Source: a virus
DNA length: 39,171 nt
Virus record (IMG/VR): IMGVR_UViG_3300044911_003700
Span: 1-39,171 of that record
Strand: one strand, 5' to 3'
The stretch's first letter is position 1. Every line of letters starts with the position of its first letter. The position numbers and the translations under genes are program-made. Below, piece after piece: positions 8,045 through 16,251 of the stretch. The notes under the pieces were generated by a model. The model did not search any database and was not told the DNA's origin. It saw nothing but the letters and a program-made list of their open reading frames with translations.

Positions 8045-9529
8045 ATGGCAACCCCTGTTAACCCTGCCTACCAATTAGACGCCTTCCAGGAATTTGAGCG
8101 GCACTTACCGCCCACCTGGTTTCGGCAATTGCACCAGCGACAGGGACCCCTATACCCAGTGGTATGGGCACTCTGTGGCGCGATCGCGGGGGCACGGGAG
8201 TCCATCGACTCAGCGCGATCGATGGCGATACCGCAAACCTCAGAAGGGTTTTGGCTATCGCTACACCTATTAGGGCTAGGGCTAACCCGCCGTAGTGCTG
8301 AGAGCGACGCTCAAGCCCGCACCCGATACCGCTTTGAATTTAGCCAGTCTCGCAATACCCGCCAGGGCTTACAGCTATCGCTAACCAACTTTAGCGGGCT
8401 ATCCGCCAATGAACTACGACTAGAGACGGCCTTTTCAAAGAGCCGCTACGGTGAACTAACCCTGGTCGTTGATACCACCGATCCATGGTTTGACATTGAT
8501 TGGTGGTGGTTGGAGGACCTATTTACCAAATGGGTTGCCAATGGCATTAACTACAAAGCATCTATAACCGCCCAGGGGCTTGAGACAGTCGCCCTGCCCC
8601 CATGGGACTACTACACCCGTTTCCCCACCTCCACGGACCTATTAGCGCCCTTTTGGCAGCGTCCCGCCTTTATCAATGAACTACGGTTAATTGATACCGA
8701 CCTATTGCTAGAGCAATTGGTGGGCGTTTCGCTAGGCACCTATAGCCTACCGGCCAGTGCCGATGCCCTGGACCTACCCGTCAGTGCCGATAGCTACGAC
8801 CTACCGGTGACCATCACCGCGATCGCGCTCACCCCGACCGCTATCAGCAATAGTCCCTTCTCTCGTAATGTGCTGGGCTTCATTTGCCGTACCAATTGGA
8901 ATAACCATAGCCTGCGGCTGGCGGAGCTATGGCGCAACCTAGCCTATACCCAGCAGCCGGGGCAACCCTTTTTCTATGTCGGTGAGGATAACGACTGCTC
9001 TTACTTGGTGGTTGATACCATCACCCTACCGACACCTCCCTTTGTGGGCGATACCGCTGATGAACTGCTAGGCTACGGGCCATGGCGGTTGGCGCTAGGC
9101 AATAGCCAAGCATTAGCGACCGTCATCACCAACCCGATCGCTACCCTACCCCTGGCGGGGCAATGGTGGACTGATGGCGACGTGGAGCAGCGATCGCCGG
9201 TGCCAATCATCGAGGCAGGTGTCCGCTACCTAATGCTGGAATTTCTATTGCCCAAGACCAGCACCGGGACAACAATCCGACAGTTAGAACTACTCCTGGG
9301 CTACGACCAGACCAGCTATGACGTCGTACTGGACTGGAGTTTGCCAAGTAGTGCAGATGAATGGCTAGTGTCCCTCGAAAACCAATGGTTTCTGACAGCC
9401 GGCGAGGACAATGATGCCTTGACGCCTAACCTGCCTAGCCGTAGCAGCATCCATTACCGCACTGTCAACTTGACGGTGCCACCTGATGTGAATACAGCCT
9501 TTTTATTGTTGCTGGAGTATAGCCCGTGA
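8045..9529 (+). CDS. tail protein I-like, fused to long C-terminal region
   Basis: The N-terminal 190 residues match the gpI/tail protein I pattern: HLPPTWFRQLHQRQGPLYPV, a helix with SIDSARSMAIPQTSEGFWL, LGLGLTRRSAESDAQART, and DTTDPWFDIDWWWLEDLF. These proteins link baseplate wedges to tail fibres. At 494 residues it is more than twice the usual P2 gpI; residues 200-494 are beta-rich and contain a DALDLPVSADSYDLPV repeat, probably a platform for fibres. I prefer the ATG at 8045; an in-frame TTG at 8027 is possible. A GTGA overlap links it to the following fibre gene. Confidence 0.75.
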   Translation: MATPVNPAYQLDAFQEFERHLPPTWFRQLHQRQGPLYPVVWALCGAIAGARESIDSARSMAIPQTSEGFWLSLHLLGLGLTRRSAESDAQARTRYRFEFSQSRNTRQGLQLSLTNFSGLSANELRLETAFSKSRYGELTLVVDTTDPWFDIDWWWLEDLFTKWVANGINYKASITAQGLETVALPPWDYYTRFPTSTDLLAPFWQRPAFINELRLIDTDLLLEQLVGVSLGTYSLPASADALDLPVSADSYDLPVTITAIALTPTAISNSPFSRNVLGFICRTNWNNHSLRLAELWRNLAYTQQPGQPFFYVGEDNDCSYLVVDTITLPTPPFVGDTADELLGYGPWRLALGNSQALATVITNPIATLPLAGQWWTDGDVEQRSPVPIIEAGVRYLMLEFLLPKTSTGTTIRQLELLLGYDQTSYDVVLDWSLPSSADEWLVSLENQWFLTAGEDNDALTPNLPSRSSIHYRTVNLTVPPDVNTAFLLLLEYSP

Positions 9530-11727
9530 GCCTGAATGTTTACCGTCATGCCCGGGACTTAGCGATCCTTTGGCTGGGGCAGCAGTCTGATACCGATAGC
9601 CGGGTGCCGACCGCCGAGGAATTGGCGGCGACCGAGGATATTATCCGCAGCCATGTCAGTGCTACCCGGCGATCGCGCCCTAATGGGTTACTGAACCGTC
9701 CTACCTTCACCGGCGGCAGCCAGACGGTAACCCTATCCTCCCTATCGCCTTGGCTCCATAGCCACCCTGGGTTAGCTACTATCCCATCGACGGCGGTGGA
9801 GCTACCACCTTTAACCAGTGGCGCTGTTGTCAACCGCTACGACTACCTTTACCTGGTGGCCATGGCGGTACAGGTGGGCACCGCCCAAGATGCTAACGTA
9901 GCGCTTACGTTTCAATGGCGCAGCGGCAACCTATTGCAGTCAGTCACCCGTGAAAATACGGCACGACTGCGTTCTGTCTATGGCATTTGGGTATCCCAGG
10001 GGGAGATGAGTGCAGCCGCGATCGCAACGGCGATCGGCAACAGCATTGCTGTCTCCACCTCAGCACCGCTTATCTATGGCAACAGTCGCCTTTACCTGAG
10101 TGATACCGCCCTGGCTGATGGCGTCACCTACGCTATCAATGGCACGCCGGAGGTAATTAGCCTATTGCGAGCATGGCGGGTACAGGGCAATACCATTGAC
10201 GGATGGCAATGGGGGCCAACGGAGCAACCGCTGGAGGCCGCCATTCACTTGCAGCCAACCTATCGCTATGTAGGCGACGGGTGGGACAATTGGCGCGATC
10301 GCTTGCAAGAAAGCGTCTATCGACTAATGCGCGGCGAACCCTTGCAGAACGCACCAACCCAGGCAAGAGGTGTTTATAACTTGCTCAACGGGCAGGTAGG
10401 CAGCAATACGGCAGCGCCAGGGGTGGCAACCACCTCCCCCAATGGCTCGACGATGCTGGCCAATGAGCAGCGCATTACCTTCACCAATGAGGCGATCATT
10501 CAGACCACCTACGCGATCGCGCTAACCACGACCAGTGATGGCAGCAGCCCAGCTAAGGCACAGGCGACCATTAACTTTGCTGGCAATTCACCCACCGGGG
10601 CCACCTTTGCCAGTAGCGGCCATGCCATCTTTGATGGCACCGGCGCTAATATCAGCGCCAATGGTAGCTTTACCGGCGGCGGTGGCACCGCCGCCCTAAC
10701 CTGGACGGCAACGACAGCCGGAGCGCCTGCAGTTGGCACGACGCTTTACTTGGTCCCTGCTATCTCCTACCCAGCAGGTTCAGGGTTACCCGTCTGTGGG
10801 GCAATTGAAAAAGTCTACCTAAATGGCACCGCCCTGAGCCCTGCCAACGTGCGGGAGTCAGATATTGCGGGCTATACCAACCCAGCAGCGGCGGAAAGCT
10901 ACATCGTGGTAATGAACCGCAATAATGCGGCTATTCAGTGGATTTACCGCAAATTTACAGTTACCTCCAGTGGCTCTGGCATCGTCACCCTACCCAGTAC
11001 CGCCCGGGGTGAGATCGCCTGGATTAGTGGCACCAATGCCCCCACGACGCGCCAGGATGCGCCGGTCATCACCGGGCTTGCCAATAGCAGCGAGTATTCT
11101 ATCCTGTGCTACCACGCACCGCCCGCTAGTGAGCAATGGCAATTTCAGCTATTGTCTCCCGCCTATGCTGGCACCTTAGATCGGGCTTGGCTAAATGGGG
11201 CGCGGGTGACGACAGCCCCCATGGCGATCGCCCACTCGCTTGGCGGTGGCACTACCTTTAGTGGCACCAGTCGCCCCCTGCCGGACGGCGAAGTGCTGGG
11301 CCATTGTGTCGCGTGGCGGTTGCCGCGTAATAGTGAAGCGCTGGCAGTGGCAGACTATACCCTCAATGCTGAAATTAACCTGGGTGGGCTATTTAGCCGT
11401 AATGCGCCTTTTGTTGTTTTCCCTATCTCTACGCCAGAGGCAGGTTTAGCTGGGCTACGGCCCGGGCAGGTGGTAAACGTCACCAACCTGGTTGCCACCT
11501 ACCCGCGATCGATAGCTGCTTCCCTTAGTGCAAATGGCAACGCGATCGGGGTATTTAAGCCAACCCTTAGCAATAGCAAGGCGTACCAATTGGTGATCTT
11601 TTGCGGGTTAGAAAAGGACGGCGACCATCGGTTTTTGGTGCTTACCTTTAACTCCAGTGCCAACAACCTAGCGGCAAGCACCGATAGCACTGGCTACGCC
11701 GGGATTGATGTTTTTAGGTATTACTAA
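9526..11727 (+). CDS. large tail fibre or baseplate-attached fibre protein
   Basis: The 733-residue product starts at a GTG overlapping the previous TGA. The N-terminal 290 residues look like a baseplate-binding region (NVYRHARDLAILWLGQQSDT; helical, then NRYDYLYLVAMAVQVG). After about residue 300 it becomes rich in Gly, Thr, Ser and Asn with beta-strand periodicity (FDGTGANISANGSFTGGGG; VTLPSTARGEIAWISGTNAP), as in fibre shafts and receptor-binding heads. The position directly after the I-like gene is the usual one for fibres. The receptor cannot be told from sequence. Confidence 0.75.
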   Translation: MSLNVYRHARDLAILWLGQQSDTDSRVPTAEELAATEDIIRSHVSATRRSRPNGLLNRPTFTGGSQTVTLSSLSPWLHSHPGLATIPSTAVELPPLTSGAVVNRYDYLYLVAMAVQVGTAQDANVALTFQWRSGNLLQSVTRENTARLRSVYGIWVSQGEMSAAAIATAIGNSIAVSTSAPLIYGNSRLYLSDTALADGVTYAINGTPEVISLLRAWRVQGNTIDGWQWGPTEQPLEAAIHLQPTYRYVGDGWDNWRDRLQESVYRLMRGEPLQNAPTQARGVYNLLNGQVGSNTAAPGVATTSPNGSTMLANEQRITFTNEAIIQTTYAIALTTTSDGSSPAKAQATINFAGNSPTGATFASSGHAIFDGTGANISANGSFTGGGGTAALTWTATTAGAPAVGTTLYLVPAISYPAGSGLPVCGAIEKVYLNGTALSPANVRESDIAGYTNPAAAESYIVVMNRNNAAIQWIYRKFTVTSSGSGIVTLPSTARGEIAWISGTNAPTTRQDAPVITGLANSSEYSILCYHAPPASEQWQFQLLSPAYAGTLDRAWLNGARVTTAPMAIAHSLGGGTTFSGTSRPLPDGEVLGHCVAWRLPRNSEALAVADYTLNAEINLGGLFSRNAPFVVFPISTPEAGLAGLRPGQVVNVTNLVATYPRSIAASLSANGNAIGVFKPTLSNSKAYQLVIFCGLEKDGDHRFLVLTFNSSANNLAASTDSTGYAGIDVFRYY

Positions 11728-12107
11728 TGGCCACATACACTGTCGAAAATGGTTACAAAAAGCTGGTTCTAGACGACGCGTCCAAGGTGGATGTTGTCGC
11801 TCCCTTGTCGCTCGACGAAGGACAATTTGTTCGGCTTATCCCAGCTCAGCTAACGGTCCTCAACAATATCAAGACCGGCGTTGATACCCTCAACGCGGCA
11901 ACCGGTGCCAACGATGCCCAGCTTGTCCTTAATGCTGAAGACCTGGCGATCGCCTACACCTATAACGACCCTGGCACCGCCAACCAACGCATTGCCACCG
12001 TTGTCTATACCAGCACCAGCGCGGGCCATACGGTGACTGACACCTACGCCTATGCCGGTAGTGCGCCCAACTATTACCTGACCTCTATCACCCGAGTAAC
12101 CACCTAG
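11727..12107 (+). CDS. small fibre-associated protein
   Basis: The 126-residue protein begins at a TAATG junction with the large fibre gene. It has a predicted helix around LNNIKTGVDTLNAATGANDA and a C-terminal beta-rich part with TNQRIATVVYTSTSAG-type strands and repeated Tyr/Thr (DTYAYAGSAPNYYLTSITRV). It could be a fibre connector, small spike or fibre tip. The location between two fibre genes supports a structural role; the family is not recognised. Confidence 0.65.
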   Translation: MATYTVENGYKKLVLDDASKVDVVAPLSLDEGQFVRLIPAQLTVLNNIKTGVDTLNAATGANDAQLVLNAEDLAIAYTYNDPGTANQRIATVVYTSTSAGHTVTDTYAYAGSAPNYYLTSITRVTT

Positions 12108-12109
12108 CC

Positions 12110-13399
12110 ATGGCTTTTAACTTTGGGGATATTCCCCTAATCCTGCAAGAACTACGGCGTTATTTCGCTAGCAAAGCCCAGGGGACACTGGCCGATAGTG
12201 CCCTCCAACCCGGCGCGATCGGCTCCACCGTTCAAGGCTATGACGCGGACCTCGCCGCCGTTGCCGCTATCACCACCACCGGGGGCATTAAGCGTACTGG
12301 CGCTAATACCTGGACCACGTTCCCGCTAACGGCTACTGGCGAAGCCGTGACAGGGGCCGCCGATGCCGCCGCCGCCCGTACCGCATTAGGGGTCACCATT
12401 GGTTCTAACGTGCAAGCCTGGGACGTTGACCTAGACGCGATCGCCGCTATCTCGACCACCGGACCTATCGAACGGACTGGGGCAGGTACTTGGGCGGTCA
12501 GCGATCGGGTGAGGTTGTTTGGGGGTAATGGGCAGGGCACCAATACAGACTTTAGTACTACTGGTAATACAACCCTTGGTGACGGGTTGTATTATTTTCG
12601 CGATTTCACCGTCAATACGGGCCACACCGTTACCATTAGCCGATTTGCTCGCATCTATTGCAGTGGCACCTTTACGGTACAAAGTGGAGCGACTATTACA
12701 GTTACTCAAGCAGCAAAGGCTCAAGGTGCTGGCCACGGCATGAGTGGCGCAGATCGACGCATTTTAGAAATTGGCAACCTGGGAGGCGTTGGAGCTATTT
12801 ACAACCCGTTTGTGTTTCCCTTTGGTTCACCGGGTGCTGGTGGTTCGTGTCGGACAGAGCCCGGCGGCGTTATTCAAAACGTTCCTCAAGGCGGCGATGG
12901 AGGTGGCGCTATTTGGGTAGAAGCCAACGGCGCTATTTCAATAAGTGGCACCATTACAGCGATCGGCGACAATGGCAGTGCGGCAAATAGCCCTAGCGGC
13001 AATTACATTTCAACTGGTGGCGGTGGAGGCAGCGGCGGGGCTATTATGCTGACCAGTCTTGCCAGTATTACTATCGCCTCCACCGCCACCCTATCAGTCA
13101 GGGGCGGCAATGGTGCAAATGGTACGGCGGGAGGTATAGCTAACGCCCGTGGCTATGGCGGCAGTGGTGGCGGCGGTGGATGGGTATGGCTAACCGCACC
13201 TACTGTAACAACGACAGGTGCCACCATTATCCTATCCGGCGGCACCGCCGGCTCCCAAGGTAGCACCGGCGGAACTGCTACGAGCACGGAAGGAATCGCC
13301 TGGGGTGGATCATTCGCAGGAGCAGGTGGGATGGGTGCCATTGGAGCATCCGGCGGATCAGGCACCCTGGTTACTCGCACCTATAAGGCGGTGGCATAA
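12110..13399 (+). CDS. tail fibre with glycine-rich C-terminal domain
   Basis: The 429-residue protein has two copies of the common fibre repeat (VQGYDADLAAVAAITTTGGI near 40; VQAWDVDLDAIAAISTTGPI near 100), followed by an INTP-like beta region with TLGDGLYYFRDFTVNTGHTV. Residues 200-425 are glycine-rich with clusters such as GGGGGSGGAIML, GGNGANGTAGG and GGSGGGGGWVWL. Polyglycine sandwiches of this sort occur in T-even adhesins and some fibre tips that contact host receptors, so this is a receptor-binding candidate. It shares a TAATG start with the next gene. Confidence 0.8.
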   Translation: MAFNFGDIPLILQELRRYFASKAQGTLADSALQPGAIGSTVQGYDADLAAVAAITTTGGIKRTGANTWTTFPLTATGEAVTGAADAAAARTALGVTIGSNVQAWDVDLDAIAAISTTGPIERTGAGTWAVSDRVRLFGGNGQGTNTDFSTTGNTTLGDGLYYFRDFTVNTGHTVTISRFARIYCSGTFTVQSGATITVTQAAKAQGAGHGMSGADRRILEIGNLGGVGAIYNPFVFPFGSPGAGGSCRTEPGGVIQNVPQGGDGGGAIWVEANGAISISGTITAIGDNGSAANSPSGNYISTGGGGGSGGAIMLTSLASITIASTATLSVRGGNGANGTAGGIANARGYGGSGGGGGWVWLTAPTVTTTGATIILSGGTAGSQGSTGGTATSTEGIAWGGSFAGAGGMGAIGASGGSGTLVTRTYKAVA

Positions 13400-13905
13400 T
13401 GTTTTTCTTCATTGACCAAGACAATCAAATTGTTGGCTATTGCAACGACGAAAGCGTCGGCACTCCCTCCGGCTTTACCTTAGTCGAGGGGCCAAACACT
13501 AGCCGCGACGACCTCTACTACGACGGCACCGCCATTCAGCTAAAGCCCGATCGCCCCAGCGATACCACCTATTGGGACAACACCACCAACACCTGGCAGG
13601 AGCCACCCCCGACTCCACCCGCGCCAGTGCTGCCCAACTGGGGCAACCTCGCCGATCGCTTGGTGGCTGACATCGACATCCTGGCTATTCTGGCCACTAA
13701 CCCGTTATTCCCGGCCCTGGTGGGCCGCCTGCAAACCTTGCGCAATGGCGGGGCGATGGGTGACCCGGAACCTTTGATAGCGCTCTGGAACCACCATAGC
13801 TATAGCTTCACTGAGGCACAGATAGATACCCTCAACCTGATGGCCGAAGAGGAGCACATCCCGCTAGTCATTACAGCGGAGGGGACGTTAGCGGCTACGT
13901 CTTGA
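13399..13905 (+). CDS. tail fibre assembly-type protein or small fibre protein
   Basis: The 168-residue product starts at a one-base overlap with the fibre gene. N-terminal residues 1-65 are beta-like (MFFFIDQDNQIVGYCNDES; DLYYDGTAIQLKPD), followed by a Pro-rich linker (EPPPTPPAPVLPNW) and a helical C-terminus (LADRLVADIDILAILATNPLF). This layout (small sheet domain, Pro linker, helix) is shared with fibre-assembly chaperones placed after fibre genes. It is the last plus-strand tail gene; a strong terminator follows at 14003. Confidence 0.65.
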   Translation: MFFFIDQDNQIVGYCNDESVGTPSGFTLVEGPNTSRDDLYYDGTAIQLKPDRPSDTTYWDNTTNTWQEPPPTPPAPVLPNWGNLADRLVADIDILAILATNPLFPALVGRLQTLRNGGAMGDPEPLIALWNHHSYSFTEAQIDTLNLMAEEEHIPLVITAEGTLAATS

Positions 13906-14089
13906 AGTAGCGCCAAGTGCCAATGATGCCCCCCGCGATCGCGGCAAGGCCAGCGGCAAGCATAATTACATCCCCAGCGCGAATTTGCGCCAACATTACT
14001 AAAAAGACCCCATAGCCTAGGCTGTGGGGTCTTTGCTTTGACCATTCAAAAGCCGCCTGGATGGCGGCCAACACCCGCATTAAAGTCAT
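13895..14089 (-). CDS. small membrane protein, holin-like in size
   Basis: The 64-residue product has two hydrophobic stretches (LGYGVFLVMLAQIRAG and VIMLAAGLAAIAGGIIGTW) and a basic end (WRYFKT). Its ATG overlaps the stop of the upstream 191-residue gene as ATGA, good evidence for translation. Oddly, a strong bidirectional terminator (14003-14034) lies inside the reading frame, so expression may be limited or attenuated. Alternatively the real product begins at a Met after the hairpin (33 residues). Size and two membrane spans would suit a holin, but no endolysin is near; function is inference. Confidence 0.5.
   Translation of the reverse strand: MTLMRVLAAIQAAFEWSKQRPHSLGYGVFLVMLAQIRAGDVIMLAAGLAAIAGGIIGTWRYFKT
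14003..14034. terminator. bidirectional terminator between tail operon and membrane operon
   Basis: AAAGACCCCA pairs with TGGGGTCTTT, and an inner AGCC with GGCT, giving a near-perfect two-part stem. T-runs follow on both strands (CTTTGCTTTG on plus; TCTTTTTAG on minus). It ends the plus-strand tail operon and sits within the last minus-strand frame. Confidence 0.85.
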
Positions 14090-14661
14090 TGAGCAAGCGA
14101 CCTAGGAGAACTGCCTGCCATACTAGCATTATTGCTACTGGCTAGCAGGCGACCGTAAAAATGGGTGCCGTGGAAGAAGGCTTCTGGCCCCACCACGTTC
14201 AGCCAAACTGGAAAGGCGCTAATCGCCCAGAGCGATGGCACGCCAAAGGCTAGCATCGACGTTCTCAGGTTGTACGAGTACGCCCAGAAGCCGCCATAGC
14301 CCAGGGCCAGTACCACCGCTATAGTAACCACGGTCCCCAAGGACCGGCTGACCACGTTGTCCGAGCTGAGCCGCTTGATTTCGCCATAGGCCAGCGGTAG
14401 CCCCTGGGGGTGGAAGGCAATGCCACTGATCACCAAGCACAGCAAGTCAGTCGCGATCGCACTACCGTAGCGAGCGATCATCCCCTCCATGCCCGCCCGG
14501 GCGGCCACTGGGGTAAAGTCTACCGTCGCCGCCGCCTTGGCGACTGCACCAATCCCCACTGCCGAATAGTGGATATTGGTGGCCATCAACAGGGCAGCGA
14601 TCGCCAGGGCACCGTAGTTCAGGCTACGGCTAACCATCGGGTTACGTCCTAATGCGCTCAT
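14086..14661 (-). CDS. polytopic membrane protein of unknown function
   Basis: The 191-residue protein has four likely membrane spans: LNYGALAIAALLMATNIHY, around IATDLLCLVISGIAF, VVTIAVVLALGYGGFWAYSY, and LWAISAFPVWLNVVG. The N-terminus is short and basic; the C-terminus is Ser/Ala-rich and probably soluble. It overlaps its neighbours on both sides by ATGA. It belongs to a minus-strand operon of five predicted membrane proteins headed by a MerR-like regulator. I cannot match it to a known lysis, exclusion or secretion family. Confidence 0.8.
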   Translation of the reverse strand: MSALGRNPMVSRSLNYGALAIAALLMATNIHYSAVGIGAVAKAAATVDFTPVAARAGMEGMIARYGSAIATDLLCLVISGIAFHPQGLPLAYGEIKRLSSDNVVSRSLGTVVTIAVVLALGYGGFWAYSYNLRTSMLAFGVPSLWAISAFPVWLNVVGPEAFFHGTHFYGRLLASSNNASMAGSSPRSLAQ

Positions 14662-15305
14662 GATTTTACGTCCTTTATCAACGAAATAATCCGGTTATAC
14701 TTTTCAGTCCCTTTGGACTGACCAAACACCACAGTGACGATCTTGTTTTGACTAACCCCTGCTGTTATCGCCCGCTCCACCCAAACAGACGCATTAACCA
14801 ACGCCTTGCGATCGCGATAATTAGTAACCTGAGCAGGCGGTAAATGCACTGGAAAAAAGCATTTGTTTTGCTCCAACCATTCGTTAGGCGGTAGTGTTTC
14901 CACCTCATTACAACCGGTTGCTCCACCGGTTGTACAACCAGTTGCTACAACCGGTTGTAATGCTGGTTGCACCAAGGTTTCAGGGGCATGTGAGGGGGTA
15001 GGCTCAGAGGCGGTTGCAGGTGAGTCTATGCCTATCCAGGGGTAACGCTCGATCGCTTCTATTTCTTCTTTTGAATACTTACGATCTAACTCATCCCAAA
15101 ATTGTTTAGACGCCGTTGCCCGCACTGGCGGCTTCTCCACTTCAACCCTAGCAGTAGCCATGGCTGGACTTGCTAGCCAGGGCGACCCCTCCCCGCCCGT
15201 TCTTGTCACCAATTCCAGCCGCTCCCGCTCGTTATCCCACTGCGCCAGCTTGGCAGCGCCAATACCTAGAGCAAGGAAGAAAAAGAAAGCGATCGCGTTA
15301 CCCAT
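14658..15305 (-). CDS. N-terminal membrane anchor with possible C-terminal DNA-binding domain
   Basis: The 215-residue protein starts at an ATG with GGAGGG five bases upstream (an earlier start would precede this). Residues 3-18 form a membrane segment (AIAFFFFLALGIGAA), followed by a charged helix. The middle carries a Cys/Gly-containing stretch (VVATGCTTGGATGCNEVE) encoded by an array of CAACCGGTTG-type palindromes. The C-terminal 55 residues (ALVNASVWVERAITAGVSQN, FGQSKGTEKYNRIISLI) resemble a small winged-helix module known at the ends of cyanobacterial and phage proteins. A membrane-anchored DNA-binder is unusual; it may link DNA or replication to the membrane. Confidence 0.7.
   Translation of the reverse strand: MGNAIAFFFFLALGIGAAKLAQWDNERERLELVTRTGGEGSPWLASPAMATARVEVEKPPVRATASKQFWDELDRKYSKEEIEAIERYPWIGIDSPATASEPTPSHAPETLVQPALQPVVATGCTTGGATGCNEVETLPPNEWLEQNKCFFPVHLPPAQVTNYRDRKALVNASVWVERAITAGVSQNKIVTVVFGQSKGTEKYNRIISLIKDVKS
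14911..14970. repeat. array of palindromic CAACCGGTTG-like units
   Basis: Five units spaced 11-13 bases apart: CAACCGGTTG (14911), CACCGGTTG (14924), CAACCAGTTG (14935), CAACCGGTTG (14948) and TGCTGGTTGC (14961). Each is a near-perfect 10-bp palindrome. They lie in the coding sequence of the anchored protein. Confidence 0.75.
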
Positions 15306-15321
15306 ATGCACCCTCCAACCC

Positions 15322-15876
15322 TTAACTACCGGCAATCACCGCCACCAACACACCGAAAAACAATCCGGCAATAATCATTACCCCGCCGCCCTCGCCTGCC
15401 GTTTGGCTGACGGTGATATTAGGGTTTGACTCAACGTAGATATGCTGTGGCTGTTGGGGCTGCTGCTGTTGGGCCATCATGGCCGCCAACAACGCATCAG
15501 AACGCTGTTGCTGTTGAGCCATTAACGCCATCATCTCAGAGACACCTGTAGGTGCCTCCTGAGGGCGTTGGGCGGCCTGGACGATAGCTAGGACATCAGC
15601 GGCGGTTAAGCCGCCTTCCTGGGCCGCAGAAGCGCCGGGAGTGCCGTGGTAATGGTTGTGGGTTTCATTGTGAACATTAACCACCATGACTGGCAGCCCT
15701 GCCTCTTTGCACAGCCGCACAAAGTCAGGCGGATCGTGGGTAATTGCCTCCTGCAGGATAGCCAAATTATCAGGGCGACGCTGCACGGGCGGTAATGCCT
15801 CCCACGCATGGCGCGCGATCGCCAGCTTTTCCTGTGGCTTAGCGAGGGTAATTGCTCTTACATCAACGGTTTCCAT
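15322..15876 (-). CDS. soluble protein with Gln-rich segment and C-terminal membrane anchor
   Basis: The ATG at 15876 has AGGAGG six bases upstream, so I exclude the Arg-rich extension of the longer frame. The 184-residue product has a helical N-terminus (LAKPQEKLAIARHAWEALPP), a PDFVRLCKEAGLPVMVVNVH segment, a Gln-rich stretch (ALMAQQQQRSDALLAAMMAQ), and a final membrane span (GGGVMIIAGLFFGVLVAVIA) just before the stop, as in tail-anchored proteins. The NVHNETHNHYHG motif is His-rich and might bind metal. It overlaps the upstream gene by 14 bases. Function unknown. Confidence 0.75.
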   Translation of the reverse strand: METVDVRAITLAKPQEKLAIARHAWEALPPVQRRPDNLAILQEAITHDPPDFVRLCKEAGLPVMVVNVHNETHNHYHGTPGASAAQEGGLTAADVLAIVQAAQRPQEAPTGVSEMMALMAQQQQRSDALLAAMMAQQQQPQQPQHIYVESNPNITVSQTAGEGGGVMIIAGLFFGVLVAVIAGS

Positions 15877-16183
15877 TCTTCGCCTCCTTCTGCTTGGTGC
15901 GAGACATGGCGACAAGTGCCGCCACCGTGAGCCCAGCGCCAGCGGCCAGAATGCCAGGATCTAACACCGGCCCTGCCATTGGCGTATCAACCGCTGTAGC
16001 GCCCTGGGGAATGCCTAGCACCTCCGCTTGGCGTGGTTCTTGCCCAGCGCAGTAGGTAGCACCATCTACCTGCACGTGGCTATCGCACTCGCGTAATTTC
16101 CGTTGCTCAATATCTATTGCGGACAAGCACTCGCTGGTCGTGCCGTCCTCGTATTCAAACTCCGTGCATTGGTTATCTTCCAT
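15863..16183 (-). CDS. Cys-containing protein with C-terminal membrane span
   Basis: This 106-residue frame begins with an acidic, cysteine-bearing region: four Cys at about residues 6, 19, 33 and 45, possibly disulphide or metal ligands. A Pro/Ala linker follows, then a membrane helix (DPGILAAGAGLTVAALVAM) and a basic tail (SRTKQKEAKNGNR), predicting N-out, C-in topology by the positive-inside rule. There is no cleavable signal. The start lacks a strong Shine-Dalgarno; GGTCTTTTGAGTG (minus strand complement) lies immediately upstream. Overlaps the next gene by 14 bases. Confidence 0.7.
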   Translation of the reverse strand: MEDNQCTEFEYEDGTTSECLSAIDIEQRKLRECDSHVQVDGATYCAGQEPRQAEVLGIPQGATAVDTPMAGPVLDPGILAAGAGLTVAALVAMSRTKQKEAKNGNR

Positions 16184-16184
16184 C

Positions 16185-16197
16185 GGTCTTTTGAGTG
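16185..16197 (+). repeat. 13-base dispersed repeat GGTCTTTTGAGTG, copy 1
   Basis: GGTCTTTTGAGTG occurs here, at 31125-31137 and at 34525-34537, always on the plus strand. Copies 1 and 3 lie just upstream of minus-strand genes; copy 2 overlaps a terminator end. Significance unknown. Confidence 0.5.
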
Positions 16198-16209
16198 GTG
16201 GTTAGGAAA

Positions 16210-16244
16210 GGCGATCGCATAACGAAGGCGCTACGCGATCGCCT
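16210..16244 (-). repeat. HIP1-based inverted repeat
   Basis: GGCGATCGC at about 16210 pairs with GCGATCGCC at about 16236, enclosing a 17-base loop, in the gap between the 106- and 139-residue genes. The AAAGGCGATCGCATAAC left arm is also found in the terminator at 18500. Without a T-run it may be an RNA-processing or stabilising hairpin. Confidence 0.55.
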
Positions 16245-16251
16245 GTAGTAG

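Noticed and set aside
13895-14045. a second, shifted minus-strand frame over the terminator
   Set aside because: It lacks a ribosome site and the coupled ATGA start of the accepted frame.
14911-14970. CRISPR-like array
   Set aside because: Units are 10 bp palindromes with 1-4 bp gaps, not 25-40 bp repeats with unique spacers, and no cas genes are present.
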